Counted from the stretch's first letter, positions 54,228-63,783 are shown. The stretch: DNA of 64,000 nt from Desmonostoc muscorum LEGE 12446 (GCF_015207005.2 NZ_JADEXS020000001.1:1302001-1366000); one strand, 5' to 3'. The notes: generated by a model from the sequence alone, not told the origin. Program-made: numbers and translations.

Positions 54228-54461
54228 TCAACTTTCAGGTAAACTGGCAAAGGCCTCTTCAACTAACTCCTTTGCCTTAGCATCCAAACGCAGCCAATCC
54301 ACTTCACCGAGTTCATCAATTAAACTAGTATCAATATTAGCCGCTTCTTTCTCTGATTTGTATTCAATAAAACACACTTGATAGCACAATTCCCACAAAT
54401 CGATACTTGCTTGTTGCTGTTGACTGGAGTTTAGACTAAGCAACAAGAAACGACCCAGCAA
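54228..54461 (-). CDS. Hypothetical protein, possibly cut by a transposon
   Basis: 77 aa, unrecognised: LWELCYQVCFIEYKSEKEA, then IDTSLIDELGEVDWLRLDAKAKELV. Acidic and helical. It lies 46 bp past the end of the transposase gene on the same strand, and its start may have been supplied by the insertion, so a longer original protein is possible. Confidence 0.5.
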   Translation of the reverse strand: MLGRFLLLSLNSSQQQQASIDLWELCYQVCFIEYKSEKEAANIDTSLIDELGEVDWLRLDAKAKELVEEAFASLPES

Positions 54462-54507
54462 CGCTGAGTTGAAAAGAAACAGGCTTCAGAGATGAAAATC
54501 TAGGGTA

Positions 54508-55815
54508 CTAAGCAGATTCTGGATGCTTTTTGCGAGGCTTAGTTGTAGTTTTTTTGACTATCGGATAGCGAATTCTACGTTGTCGTGGTTTTCCTGGTTT
54601 CCAGCCTGGAGACTTTCCGCGAGGTTTAGGCGAACGGGCAGGAGTACCAATCACCGCAAAAATACTCCCCATCGCTTGAGCAACTCTCCCAGGAGTCAAA
54701 TTGTCTAATGATTTTTGCCAAGGTAAAGGGTTATCAGCAACGATATCACGAGCCAACCACAATTCCCAAGTCATCAGAGGCATGAGGTCACTCCAATGCT
54801 CAGATTGCTTGGGACTACTCAACTTAGGCAATGTCCAGTGCAAGCGTTGCTTCAAAAAACGATACCAGTGGTCAACAGTAAAACGTCGGAGGTAGAGTTG
54901 CCAAACTTGAGATAGTGGAAGCATTTCCTCTCCTACCCAAGCCAACCACAAAGGTTTTGATATACGTAGGTTGCCTTCTGCATCTAGACGCTCAACTCGA
55001 ATCAGCGACATTGGGCGTGTCGCCGTTTGACGAAAGTGTAAATTTTTCCACAAGCTCACCTTCACCCGTCCCAGTTTAGGATGGTTGACTTCTATACTCT
55101 CATTGGCTTCACTCCATGTAGAAGGATCATTGAGTTTAAATTTATCACCATGTTTCCTGGGTCGCCCTTTACCAGAATATGGTGGTGGTGCGCCCCATAA
55201 ACAAAGATTTGAACGCAAACGTACCAGAATGTCCGCTTTGATATTAGTCGTCTTCAACACAAAAGGGGCGCAGCCATACTCACTATCCCAAACTGTAATT
55301 GGTCTAGTTGGTAAATGTTCACACACTTGCTGTAATTGCCACGTTGCCTTTTGTATCGGATTTTCCCAACTGGTAATTCGCTCATGCCTCAACGGTAACG
55401 CCCAACTGCCAGAATCCTCTGGTATCCAAGCAATGGTACTATATCCCTGACCAACGGTAATTGGTTTGTTTCCGGTTATGGTAACACTGGTGTGTTCAAT
55501 TGTCCTCTCAATAAGAGTTACCGCATCCGGGCGCGACCAGGCAGTGTGGTCGCCTGCCAACAACGGACGACCCTGTTGTGGCATCTGTTTGATGTATAAC
55601 TGCATCAATTTTTGTCGCTGTGGTCTGCTATCTTGTAACGCTTCATAAATACTTGGCCACTTTCTTCTAAATACTGGCGATAGCGATAAATCTGCCAAAC
55701 TGTAGGCATTCCGCGTCAGTAATATTGCATCCATCAGTTCAAAAGTTGCATCATGCGCTCTACCTAAATAGCTGTACGCTGCTTGACGAAATTCTTTTAG
55801 TAAGGCACTTTTCAT
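54508..55815 (-). CDS. DDE transposase (IS701/IS4-like)
   Basis: 435 aa. Features of a DDE transposase: LLAGDHTAWSRPDA (first Asp), ITVWDSEYGCAPFVLKTTN (second Asp), and the YRFLKQRLHW region following VDHWYRFLK, which holds the final acidic part in IS4/IS701-like enzymes. Basic C-terminal tail (KPRGKSPGWKPGKPRQRRIR). Full-length and open, so possibly active. I could not define terminal inverted repeats; the AAGGGCGTCTGTG...CACAGACTGCCCTT palindrome at 55859-55892 lies just upstream. Confidence 0.88.
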   Translation of the reverse strand: MKSALLKEFRQAAYSYLGRAHDATFELMDAILLTRNAYSLADLSLSPVFRRKWPSIYEALQDSRPQRQKLMQLYIKQMPQQGRPLLAGDHTAWSRPDAVTLIERTIEHTSVTITGNKPITVGQGYSTIAWIPEDSGSWALPLRHERITSWENPIQKATWQLQQVCEHLPTRPITVWDSEYGCAPFVLKTTNIKADILVRLRSNLCLWGAPPPYSGKGRPRKHGDKFKLNDPSTWSEANESIEVNHPKLGRVKVSLWKNLHFRQTATRPMSLIRVERLDAEGNLRISKPLWLAWVGEEMLPLSQVWQLYLRRFTVDHWYRFLKQRLHWTLPKLSSPKQSEHWSDLMPLMTWELWLARDIVADNPLPWQKSLDNLTPGRVAQAMGSIFAVIGTPARSPKPRGKSPGWKPGKPRQRRIRYPIVKKTTTKPRKKHPESA

Positions 55816-56016
55816 ATTGGCAGATGAGAATTAGTGGTTCAAATCTCATCTTCCACTGAAGGGCGTCTGTGTTAACCACAGACTGCCCTTCCCAAAATTT
55901 TATACCAACAACACATCTTTTATCGAGTTAACGATCGCTCTTCTTGATAGTCTCAACTCCAGAAGTTAAAATGTATACCAAAAAAACACGCACACTTTTT
56001 TAGCGATCGCCTGCTT

Positions 56017-56331
56017 TTAGTCTAAACTCCAGTGTTGACGCTGCAAAAGTAAATGATATCCTGGATGGGGCATGGGCAGACGAGCCAGAGTCTGTCTGAT
56101 TTCATCTGCTTCTTCGGGCGTTGCAGTTTCCATTGCTTGCAACAGTTCAGTCACCAATGCCTTGATTTCATCAGTGGTGTTAGGCGGCCAAATCAAAACA
56201 TCATGGTAAGTTCCCGTCCAAGAAGACTCATCAAGCTGTTTGCGGAGATTGTCGATAACGCGAATGAAAGCAGGTTGCATGAGGATTTCAGCCTGCTGCC
56301 ATGCAACTGAGTTTGTTATTTTAGGTGGCAT
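56017..56331 (-). CDS. Hypothetical protein
   Basis: 104 aa, cyanobacterial-type small protein of unknown function: MPPKITNSVAWQQAEILMQPAFIRVIDN, WTGTYHDVLIWPPNTTDEIKALV, TPEEADEIRQTLARLPMPHPGYHL. Helical and soluble. It ends at 56017 and is divergent from the kinase gene. No domain assigned. Confidence 0.6.
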   Translation of the reverse strand: MPPKITNSVAWQQAEILMQPAFIRVIDNLRKQLDESSWTGTYHDVLIWPPNTTDEIKALVTELLQAMETATPEEADEIRQTLARLPMPHPGYHLLLQRQHWSLD

Positions 56332-56494
56332 TGGTAGTAAACAGGGGCACTAAAAGAGAAATAAACAGTCTTCGTTTATTAAAAAGCTGCGTTTTTAATC
56401 TAAATCTTTTCTCAAGATAGCGGATTTCATTGAAGAAAATTTGGAGATATTTATTACTAGCGGAAAAATTAGGTGATAACTCTGGGGAGGGAAT

Positions 56495-58426
56495 ATGATA
56501 GGCAAGTTACTAGACCATCGTTACCAAATAATTCGAGTCCTGGCGACAGGAGGATTTGGTCAAACCTATATTGCGGAAGATACTAGGCGGCCAGGTAACC
56601 CTATTTGCGTTGTCAAGCACCTCAAACCCGGAACTGACCCCAGAGTTTTTGCTACAGCTAAGCGTCTGTTCAACAGCGAAGCCGAAACCTTAGAAAAACT
56701 GGGTCACCATGACCAGATACCCAGGCTACTGGCTTATTTTGACGAAAACCAAGAATTCTATTTAGTACAAGAATATATTGAAGGGCATACCCTCGCTGAG
56801 GAACTTTTACCTGGTAAGCGCTGGAGTGAAAGCCAAGTAATTCAACTGTTGCAGGAAGTTCTGGAGATTCTAGAATTTGTCCATCGCCAAGGCGTGATTC
56901 ACCGCGACATTAAACCAGATAATATCATTCGTCGCGCCTCAGATAATAAATTCGTTTTAGTAGATTTTGGGGCAGTAAAGCAACTGCGTACCCAAATGGT
57001 AACAGCTGGCGGGCAACCTTCTGCCACAGTGGTTATTGGCACTCCTGGCTATATGCCCACAGAACAAGGGCAAGGTAAACCCCGTCCCAACAGCGATATT
57101 TATTCCCTTGGAATCATTGCCATTCAAGCATTAACAGGATTACCGGCAACAGAATTGCAAGAAGACCCAGAAACTGGGGAAATCATCTGGCGTCATTCAG
57201 TAACTGTGAACCATCACCTAGCAGCAGTATTGACTAAGATGGTGCGCTATCACTTCAAAGACCGCTACCAAAGCGCCACAGAAGCACTGCAAGCATGTAA
57301 AGACGCGATTAATCCTGTAGCTGCACTTTCCGAACTTCAAGAATCTGCAAAAAATTCCAGCTACCAAGGAACTAAATCCCGATCCCAAGCAGTATCTCGC
57401 CAGCAAACTCTTGCAGTTGCACCACCAAATCGTGTCCCACCTAAACCTGTGCGTCAGAATTCTAGCAAATCCGACCCATGGCCAATATTAATTGGCATAT
57501 TGTTGGCGGGTGGTGCTGCTGCTTTAGTAGCAAATGTATATCCAAATTTGAAAAATTTAGCTGCTAACTTTACAGGTAATGATACTGCTTTAGCAAATAA
57601 ATGCTCAGCTGTTGTCGTAGGAAATTCTAATGTTCGTTCTGAACCAAGTTCGATCAATTCTAGTAATATTGTGCAAACTGTTGGTAATAATACCAACTTC
57701 GAGGTGACTGGCAAGCAAACAAAACGAGGTTGGGTAGAAGTTAAACTCAAATCTGGACGTTTGGCTTGGGCACACTCGGATGTGATAGCCAATAAAGGAG
57801 AATGGGCTTCTTGTCTGCGGGAAAAGGGCATTGCAACTAAGACGATAGATGATAGTACCTTAATTACTACTCGACCAATTCCCCAGGCAAAACCAAAATC
57901 TAAGGATGTAGTAACTTCATCACCAGAAAAATCAAAAACGTCAACTGTCGGTAGTGAAAAATCAGAACAATCCCAGCCTAGTGATAATAGTGCCAAGGTT
58001 TTAGAACAAGCACAAAAAAAGTATGAATCAGGAGATATAGTTGGAGCGATCGCACTTTTAAAATCGATTCCGGCAAATGCTGCCTCTGATATCCAAGAAA
58101 CGCGCAAAGTCATCGCCCAGTGGCAAGAAGATTGGGCTAAAGCCGAGGCATTATCTAATGAGATCAACAAAGCAATAGATGATGGAAAATGGGAGAAAGT
58201 TTTAGATTATAAAAACCATCCCGAAAAGTTGCCCAATACTCAATATTGGCGAAAGAAAATAGAACCATTATTTCAACAAGCCGCTGAAAATATAGCCAAA
58301 CAAGTACTACCGAAATTAGACAATCAAGGTAATCAGAAGAATCCCACAAAAGAAGTTTCTAATACTAAACAACCTGGCACCACAGAGAGTCCTGATACCA
58401 CAGAAACTCCTAAAGGTAGTTTGTAA
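56495..58426 (+). CDS. Serine/threonine protein kinase with SH3-like sensor domain
   Basis: 643 aa. Kinase domain at 1-280: Gly loop GGFGQTYIAED, Lys in VVKHLKPG, HRDIKPDNI (136-143), LVDFGAVKQL (DFG), GTPGYMPTEQ as APE region; all catalytic residues present. A membrane helix lies at about 328-346 (WPILIGILLAGGAAALVANVY). Outside, a bacterial SH3 domain (about 370-435: NVRSEPSSINSSNIVQTV) and a Ser/Lys-rich region precede a helical C-terminus. It resembles cyanobacterial membrane kinases. It comes first in a gene group with the Trypco1-type and caspase genes. Substrate unknown. Confidence 0.92.
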   Translation: MIGKLLDHRYQIIRVLATGGFGQTYIAEDTRRPGNPICVVKHLKPGTDPRVFATAKRLFNSEAETLEKLGHHDQIPRLLAYFDENQEFYLVQEYIEGHTLAEELLPGKRWSESQVIQLLQEVLEILEFVHRQGVIHRDIKPDNIIRRASDNKFVLVDFGAVKQLRTQMVTAGGQPSATVVIGTPGYMPTEQGQGKPRPNSDIYSLGIIAIQALTGLPATELQEDPETGEIIWRHSVTVNHHLAAVLTKMVRYHFKDRYQSATEALQACKDAINPVAALSELQESAKNSSYQGTKSRSQAVSRQQTLAVAPPNRVPPKPVRQNSSKSDPWPILIGILLAGGAAALVANVYPNLKNLAANFTGNDTALANKCSAVVVGNSNVRSEPSSINSSNIVQTVGNNTNFEVTGKQTKRGWVEVKLKSGRLAWAHSDVIANKGEWASCLREKGIATKTIDDSTLITTRPIPQAKPKSKDVVTSSPEKSKTSTVGSEKSEQSQPSDNSAKVLEQAQKKYESGDIVGAIALLKSIPANAASDIQETRKVIAQWQEDWAKAEALSNEINKAIDDGKWEKVLDYKNHPEKLPNTQYWRKKIEPLFQQAAENIAKQVLPKLDNQGNQKNPTKEVSNTKQPGTTESPDTTETPKGSL

Positions 58427-58483
58427 TATCAAAGTTGCTTTACCAAGTTGTTTACAGTAATTTTCAGGTAATTAAAACATACA

Positions 58484-58511
58484 GTAGGGTAGCACAGCTG
58501 TGCTACCCTAC
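58484..58511. repeat. 28-bp palindrome
   Basis: GTAGGGTAGCACAG is followed directly by its exact complement, CTGTGCTACCCTAC. It sits between the kinase and the Trypco1-type genes (convergent ends) and may act as a two-way terminator. A shorter copy lies at 49851-49870. Confidence 0.7.
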
Positions 58512-58526
58512 ACATACATCTGCTAT

Positions 58527-58862
58527 TTATGGGTTCTTCTCTGGAAACTTATACTTAACCTCAATTTCAAAATTACTCTCCGCCGAACCTTCAGTCAAAA
58601 ACGGAATGCCAGTTTTACCACCCAGCTTAATGCCAAACTTAACTGTTACCTCCTCAGCGTCAGGTAAATTCTTGAATGCACCAACAGCTAACTTGGCATA
58701 ATTACGAATCTTGCCCTGAAATTCCTGAATGTTCAGCGTGGGTAAACCATCACGATATCCCGTTTCCTCTTCTTTTGGAACTTCAGGGGCGGTATTGGAT
58801 TCTACGTAGATTTCGTACTCTAGATCGTCTTCTTTGATAATTAAACGTTGTACTTCTGACAC
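58527..58862 (-). CDS. Trypco1-type (CU044_2847-like) small protein
   Basis: 111 aa. Pattern: MSEVQRLIIKEDDLEYEIYVES, then IRNYAKLAVGAFKNLPDAEEVTVKFGIKLGGKTGIPFLTEGSAESNFEIEVKY. This is the trypsin-co-occurring domain 1, a small beta-rich protein often found with trypsin-like or caspase-like peptidases and STAND ATPases in conflict-type systems. It is encoded divergently from the caspase gene (69 bp between starts), so shared control is likely. Its biochemical role is unknown. Confidence 0.78.
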   Translation of the reverse strand: MSEVQRLIIKEDDLEYEIYVESNTAPEVPKEEETGYRDGLPTLNIQEFQGKIRNYAKLAVGAFKNLPDAEEVTVKFGIKLGGKTGIPFLTEGSAESNFEIEVKYKFPEKNP

Positions 58863-58931
58863 AATAGCCTCACTTAATTTTTAAGTTATTCTTAGTAAAT
58901 TCATGTAAAAACGGATGCCAAGTTATATTAT

Positions 58932-61900
58932 ATGGCTAGATATGCGCTGGTGTTGGGAATTGCTAAGTATGACAATTTCAACAACCTACCAAAGGCTGTC
59001 AATGATGCACAACAAATCGCCAAACTGCTGCGCGAACAAGGTCGGTTTGATGTTCAGCCTTTACCTGGCAAGTTAATCGAGAGTGAGAATCGCTGGGAGA
59101 TTACACCAGATAAAAAGTTAACTGGTAAGGAACTGGGACAAGCACTGAGAATATTTTTGTTAGAAAAGGCCAAAGGTGCGGAAGCATTAATTTATTTTGC
59201 TGGGCATGGATTTGAAGCACCAAGCCTGACAGGTGAAGCGAAAGGGTATTTGGCAACATCGGATTGTAACAAAATCGATGGACAAAATGCGATCGCCTTT
59301 GATGACCTCAACACTTTAATCGGGAAATCTCAACTCAGCAGCTTGGTGGTATTGCTGGACTGCTGCTATGCTGGGTCTTTATTAGAGAGGAGTTTTATCA
59401 AATCTGGTTTCTCCGTTTTCAACAGCAAACAAGACTACAGCTTAATTACAGCCTCTCGTGCCTTGGAAAGGGCGCGTGAAGATGCCGAAGGTGGAATTTT
59501 CACCAAAGCAATTCTCAAAGGACTTGCTGAAGATAAAGCTGATGAAGCTACCGGGGAAATTAATGTCAATGACTTGATGAGCTTCGTTTCACGGGAACTC
59601 AAGCAAAGCGGACAAGAACCGATTTACATGGGCGGTGGTAGGTCAATTCCTTTGGTTTGGTATCCACCCAAGAATTTAGTAGTTATTACAGAAGTGCTGG
59701 AAGAATGTCCCTATCGGGGCTTAGAAGCTTTTGACAAGCAACACGCAAAATTCTTTTTTGGTCGTCAAAAAGTAGTTAATGATATTCAACAGAAACTCGA
59801 CTTGGCTAAATTTGTCCCCATCATTGGCGCGTCGGGCAGTGGTAAATCTTCAGTAGTCCGGGCGGGTTTAATTCCCCAATTAGATAATAATGAGTGGCAG
59901 GTCTTAGAACCAATCAAGCCAGGATTTAAGCCTTTAAGAAAATTGAGCGGAGCTTTTGAACAATTTTTTCAGGGGTTTGAAAAAGAGGAGCAGCTTGAGA
60001 ATTTGATTTACACTGAGCCGAATAGTTTACCTGCAATTCTGGAAAATCTCCCTGGTTCGGCAAAATTCTTGCTGGTGGTGGATCAGTTTGAGGAAGTATT
60101 TACTGGCGGTGCTAGTCAGCAAGAAAAGCAGAGATTTATTGACTTATTGACTCAGGTAGTAGAGATTACCAATTCGCGGTTAGCAGTTGTGATTACCATG
60201 CGAGCAGATTTTCTTGAACCCTGTTTGCAATATCCCTCCTTGACTGAGCTGATTCAAACCCAGGCAGTTTTTATGCCGCCTTTAACCGGAGTTGATTTAA
60301 AGGACACGATCGCCGAACCAGCCAAACTTCAAGGTCATAGTGTTGAAGAACGGCTAGTACTGAAGATTTTAGAAGATGTGAAACAAGAACCAGGGTTTTT
60401 GCCTCTGTTGGAGTTTGCTTTAACTAAACTCTGGGAGAAACGCGATCGCAACAAACATCAACTCACTTTAGAAGAATATGAAAAGTTGGGAGGATTAACA
60501 GGGGCGTTGAATCTCCATGCAGAAAAAGTTTATCACTACCAAGATTACCAGAAGGAATCCCCAACCCCAGAACGCAGTCAGCAGGAAAAAGAATGGATTG
60601 GGCGAATTTTTCTGCGGTTAGTGCGAACGGGAGAGGGAGAAAAAGACACTCGCCAGCGCCAAGCAAAAGCCACACTATTAAATATTGCAGGTGATGACTC
60701 AAAGCAACGGCAACAACTCAGTAAGTTGCTAGATGGTGAAGCGGGGTTAGTTAAGGGACGCTTGTTGGTTACAGGGAAAGATGAGAAGGGAGAAGCCTGG
60801 ATTGATTTAGCCCATGAAGCTTTAATTGAAGGTTGGCAGCAGTTCGCCCAGTGGCGACAAAAAGATCGAGATTTGCGGCGATTGAGCGATCGCTTGGAAG
60901 ATACTCGGCGGGAATGGTTGAACAAAAGGCAGGATGACAAATATTTGATGCAAGGGGGATTGCTGGCAGAAGTGAGGGATAGCTGGCAACAATTGCAGAC
61001 CCATTTACAATCACCCCAGGAAGATGAAGATTTTTACAAACGCAGTGATGCTTATGAAAAAGACCGCATTGCCGAACTAGAAAGAGCGCTTACTGAATCC
61101 CAACTGCGAGAAAAGGCGGCAAGGGTAGAGAATTTATTGACTGTCCAACCCCTAGATAGTCTAGTGCTGGCAATTCAAGCTATGGGTGAGAATCAAGAGA
61201 AATTACCCCAACAGATTCTCGCACCAGTTCAGAATAGTTTGAATCAGGTAATGAATAAAGTAAAAGTCTCCATTCCCTTCCGTGGTCATGAGGGTGATGT
61301 CTGGTCTGTCGCCATAAGCACAGATGGGCAGACTATTGCCAGTGGCGGTAATGACGGCACAGTGAGGTTGTGGAACCTGCAAGGTCATCCCCTAGCTGAA
61401 CCCTTCCGTGGTCATAAAGATTATGTCAGATCTGTCGCCATAAGCACAGATGGACGGACTATTGTCAGTGGCGGTAATGACGGCACAGTGAGGTTGTGGA
61501 ACCTGCAAGGTCATCCCTTAGCTGAACCCTTCTGTGGTCATGAGGGTGATGTCTGGTCTGTCGCCATTAGCAAAGATGGGCAGACTATTGTCAGTGGCGG
61601 ACGTGACGGCACAGTGAGGTTGTGGAACCTGCAAGGTCATCCCCTGGCTGAACCCTTCCGTGGTCATGAGAATTATGTCATGTCTGTCGCTATTAGCACA
61701 GATGGGCAGACTATTGTCAGTGGTGGTAGTGACGACACAGTGAGGTTGTGGAACCTGCAAGGTCATCCCCTGGCTGAACCCCTCCTTGCTCACGCAGGTG
61801 GTGTCAATTCTGTCGCCATTAGCACAGATGGGCAAACTATTGTCAGTGGCGGTAATGACCGCACAGTCCGCTTATGGAACCTGCAAGGTCATCCTCTGAC

Positions 61901-63164
61901 TGAACCCTTCCGTGGTCATGAGGATTATGTCAGATCTGTCGCCATAAGCACAGATGGGCAGACTATTGTCAGTGGCGGTCGTGACGGCACAATGCGGTTG
62001 TGGAACCTGCAAGGTCATCCTCTGACTGAACCTTTGGGTGGTCATGAGAATTATGTCAGGTCTGTCGCCATTAGCACAGATGGGCAGACTATTGTCAGTG
62101 GTGATGGTGACGGTACTGTGTGGTTGTGGAACCTGCAAGGTCATCCTCTGACTGAACCCCTCCTTGCTCACGCAGGTGGTGTCAATTCTGTCGCCATTAG
62201 CACAGATGGGCAGACTATTGTCAGTGGCGGTAATGACAGCACAGTCCGCTTATGGAACCTGCAAGGTCATCCTCTGACTGAACCCTTCCGTGGTCATGAA
62301 AATTATATCAATTCTGTCGCCATAAGCACAGATGGGCAGACTATTGTCAGTGGCTGTAAGTACAATACAGTGCGGTTGTGGAATCTACAAGGTCATCCCC
62401 TAGCTGAACCCTTCCGTGGTCATCGATGTGGTGTCAATTCTGTTGCCATTAGCACAGATGGGCAGACTATTGTCAGTGGCGATGGTGACGGCACAGTGCG
62501 TTTGTGGAACCTGCAAGGTCATCTCCTAGCTAAACCCTTCAATGCTCATGGGAGTGATGTCAATTCTGTCGCTATTAGCACAGATGGGCAGACTATTGTC
62601 AGTGGCGGTAATTACGGCACAGTGCGGTTGTGGAACCTACAAGGTGATCCCCTAGCTGAACCCTTCCGTAGTTATGAGGATTATGTCAGATCTGTCGCCA
62701 TTAGCACAGATGGGCAGACTATTGTCAGTGGCGGTCATGACGGCACAGTGCGGTTGTGGAACCTGCAAGGTCATCCCCTAGCTGAACCCTTTCGTGGTCA
62801 TAAGGGTGATGTCAATTCTGTCGCTATTAGCACAGATGGGCAGACTATTGTCAGTGGTGGTCATGACGGCACAGTGCGGTTGTGGAACCTGCAAGGTCAT
62901 CTCCTGGCTGAACCCTTCCCTGCTCATAAGGGTAATGTCAGATCTGTCGCCATTAGCACAGATGGGCAGACTATTGTCAGTGGCGGTGATGACGGCACGG
63001 TGCGGTTGTGGCGGGGTGGTTGGCCTGCATGGTTGCAAGTCTGTTGCAACAGGTTGCGTTACCATCCCATCTTCACCAATCCGCAAACAGAGGAGGCAAA
63101 AGCCGCTTGCGAAGTCTGCCAAAAATATGTTTGGAGTAAAGAAGCAGATAAAAGCGGGGATTAA
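58932..63164 (+). CDS. Caspase-nSTAND-WD40 protein with 14 near-identical repeats
   Basis: 1410 aa. N-terminal caspase (peptidase C14) domain, 1-240: GH in IYFAGHGFE (His92) and LLDCCYAGSL (Cys145), both catalytic residues present. The nSTAND1 ATPase begins CPYRGLEAF and has the P-loop GASGSGKSSVVR (about 299-310) and LLVVDQFEEVF (Walker B). From about 780 to 1360 come 14 WD40 repeats of 42 residues (126 bp), most with SVAISTDGQTIVSGG and TVRLWNLQG, enough for two seven-blade propellers. The WD40 part probably senses a ligand, the STAND module oligomerises, and the caspase acts. Confidence 0.93.
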   Translation: MARYALVLGIAKYDNFNNLPKAVNDAQQIAKLLREQGRFDVQPLPGKLIESENRWEITPDKKLTGKELGQALRIFLLEKAKGAEALIYFAGHGFEAPSLTGEAKGYLATSDCNKIDGQNAIAFDDLNTLIGKSQLSSLVVLLDCCYAGSLLERSFIKSGFSVFNSKQDYSLITASRALERAREDAEGGIFTKAILKGLAEDKADEATGEINVNDLMSFVSRELKQSGQEPIYMGGGRSIPLVWYPPKNLVVITEVLEECPYRGLEAFDKQHAKFFFGRQKVVNDIQQKLDLAKFVPIIGASGSGKSSVVRAGLIPQLDNNEWQVLEPIKPGFKPLRKLSGAFEQFFQGFEKEEQLENLIYTEPNSLPAILENLPGSAKFLLVVDQFEEVFTGGASQQEKQRFIDLLTQVVEITNSRLAVVITMRADFLEPCLQYPSLTELIQTQAVFMPPLTGVDLKDTIAEPAKLQGHSVEERLVLKILEDVKQEPGFLPLLEFALTKLWEKRDRNKHQLTLEEYEKLGGLTGALNLHAEKVYHYQDYQKESPTPERSQQEKEWIGRIFLRLVRTGEGEKDTRQRQAKATLLNIAGDDSKQRQQLSKLLDGEAGLVKGRLLVTGKDEKGEAWIDLAHEALIEGWQQFAQWRQKDRDLRRLSDRLEDTRREWLNKRQDDKYLMQGGLLAEVRDSWQQLQTHLQSPQEDEDFYKRSDAYEKDRIAELERALTESQLREKAARVENLLTVQPLDSLVLAIQAMGENQEKLPQQILAPVQNSLNQVMNKVKVSIPFRGHEGDVWSVAISTDGQTIASGGNDGTVRLWNLQGHPLAEPFRGHKDYVRSVAISTDGRTIVSGGNDGTVRLWNLQGHPLAEPFCGHEGDVWSVAISKDGQTIVSGGRDGTVRLWNLQGHPLAEPFRGHENYVMSVAISTDGQTIVSGGSDDTVRLWNLQGHPLAEPLLAHAGGVNSVAISTDGQTIVSGGNDRTVRLWNLQGHPLTEPFRGHEDYVRSVAISTDGQTIVSGGRDGTMRLWNLQGHPLTEPLGGHENYVRSVAISTDGQTIVSGDGDGTVWLWNLQGHPLTEPLLAHAGGVNSVAISTDGQTIVSGGNDSTVRLWNLQGHPLTEPFRGHENYINSVAISTDGQTIVSGCKYNTVRLWNLQGHPLAEPFRGHRCGVNSVAISTDGQTIVSGDGDGTVRLWNLQGHLLAKPFNAHGSDVNSVAISTDGQTIVSGGNYGTVRLWNLQGDPLAEPFRSYEDYVRSVAISTDGQTIVSGGHDGTVRLWNLQGHPLAEPFRGHKGDVNSVAISTDGQTIVSGGHDGTVRLWNLQGHLLAEPFPAHKGNVRSVAISTDGQTIVSGGDDGTVRLWRGGWPAWLQVCCNRLRYHPIFTNPQTEEAKAACEVCQKYVWSKEADKSGD

Positions 63165-63255
63165 TCAGAAGAAAACAGGAGAAATAAACCTCTAATCTCC
63201 AATGTTGAGGCTCAGAACTCCACTTTTCACCTCCAGAACTAGAAACTTCTTATTC

Positions 63256-63423
63256 AAAACGAAAACGTTCCTGCTCAAAACGAAAACGTTCTTGTTCAAA
63301 ACGAAAACGTTCCTGCTCAAAACGAAAACGTTCCTGTTCAAAACGAAAACGTTCTTGTTTAAAACGAAAACGTTCCTGTTCAAAACGAAAACGTTCCTGT
63401 TCAAAACGAAAACGTTCCTGTTC
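63256..63423. repeat. 21-bp tandem repeat, 8 units
   Basis: Eight units of AAAACGAAAACGTTCCTGTTC (key words AAAACGAAAACGTTC and CTGTTC or TTGTTC) with very few differences, following the caspase gene by 92 bp. Each unit holds a GAAAACGTTC palindrome-like core (AACGTT). The repeat is open in several frames (KTFLFKT on plus; ERFRFEQ on minus), but without start/stop context for a gene. Confidence 0.9.
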
Positions 63424-63544
63424 AGAACTGCAACAACCGAGTTCCAAGGGTGAATGATGGTGATTACAGGGCAAATATTTTCCTTACCATCCCATCTTCA
63501 CAAACCTGAAAACTCAAGCCTGGGCGAATGGAATTCGCGGCTAC

Positions 63545-63684
63545 ACAAACTCTCGTCCGCCTGCCCGGACTAAGAGAAAATTAATATTTTTAACCCGCGC
63601 AGGCGGGTTTCGTCTGTGTAGACGCGGTTTCTAACCGCCCTTTTAACGTTAAGTTGACACCAATGGGCAATGCCGTGCCCCTAC
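63545..63684. repeat. Interspersed repeat: hairpins and MITE-type end
   Basis: CGTCCGCCTGCCCGGACTAAG and AACCCGCGCAGGCGGGTTT hairpins and the GTAGACGCGGTTTCTAACCG tail match 4563-4661. Directly after it (63647-63684), AAGTTGACACCAATGGGCA and GTGCCCCTAC match an end of the MITE at 1321-1563. Confidence 0.65.
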
Positions 63685-63783
63685 GTTGTGTATGTGGGCG
63701 CAGATAAAAATCATCGATTAAAATACAGGCATCTGGAATTATGTTGTAAGCGATCGCTGAAATTAGATAGGAGCTAAACAATA

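Noticed and set aside
61518..62171. Minus-strand frames opposite the WD40 repeats
   Set aside because: They are repetitive shadows of the WD40 coding units.
61270..63010. WD40 DNA repeats as a CRISPR or satellite
   Set aside because: 126-bp units stay in frame within one open gene and encode WD40 motifs.
63256..63423. CRISPR array
   Set aside because: Units are contiguous without unique spacers, so it is a tandem repeat.
63202..63474. KTFLFKT / ERFRFEQ frames after the caspase gene
   Set aside because: Same reason: pure 21-bp tandem repeat with no supporting start signals.
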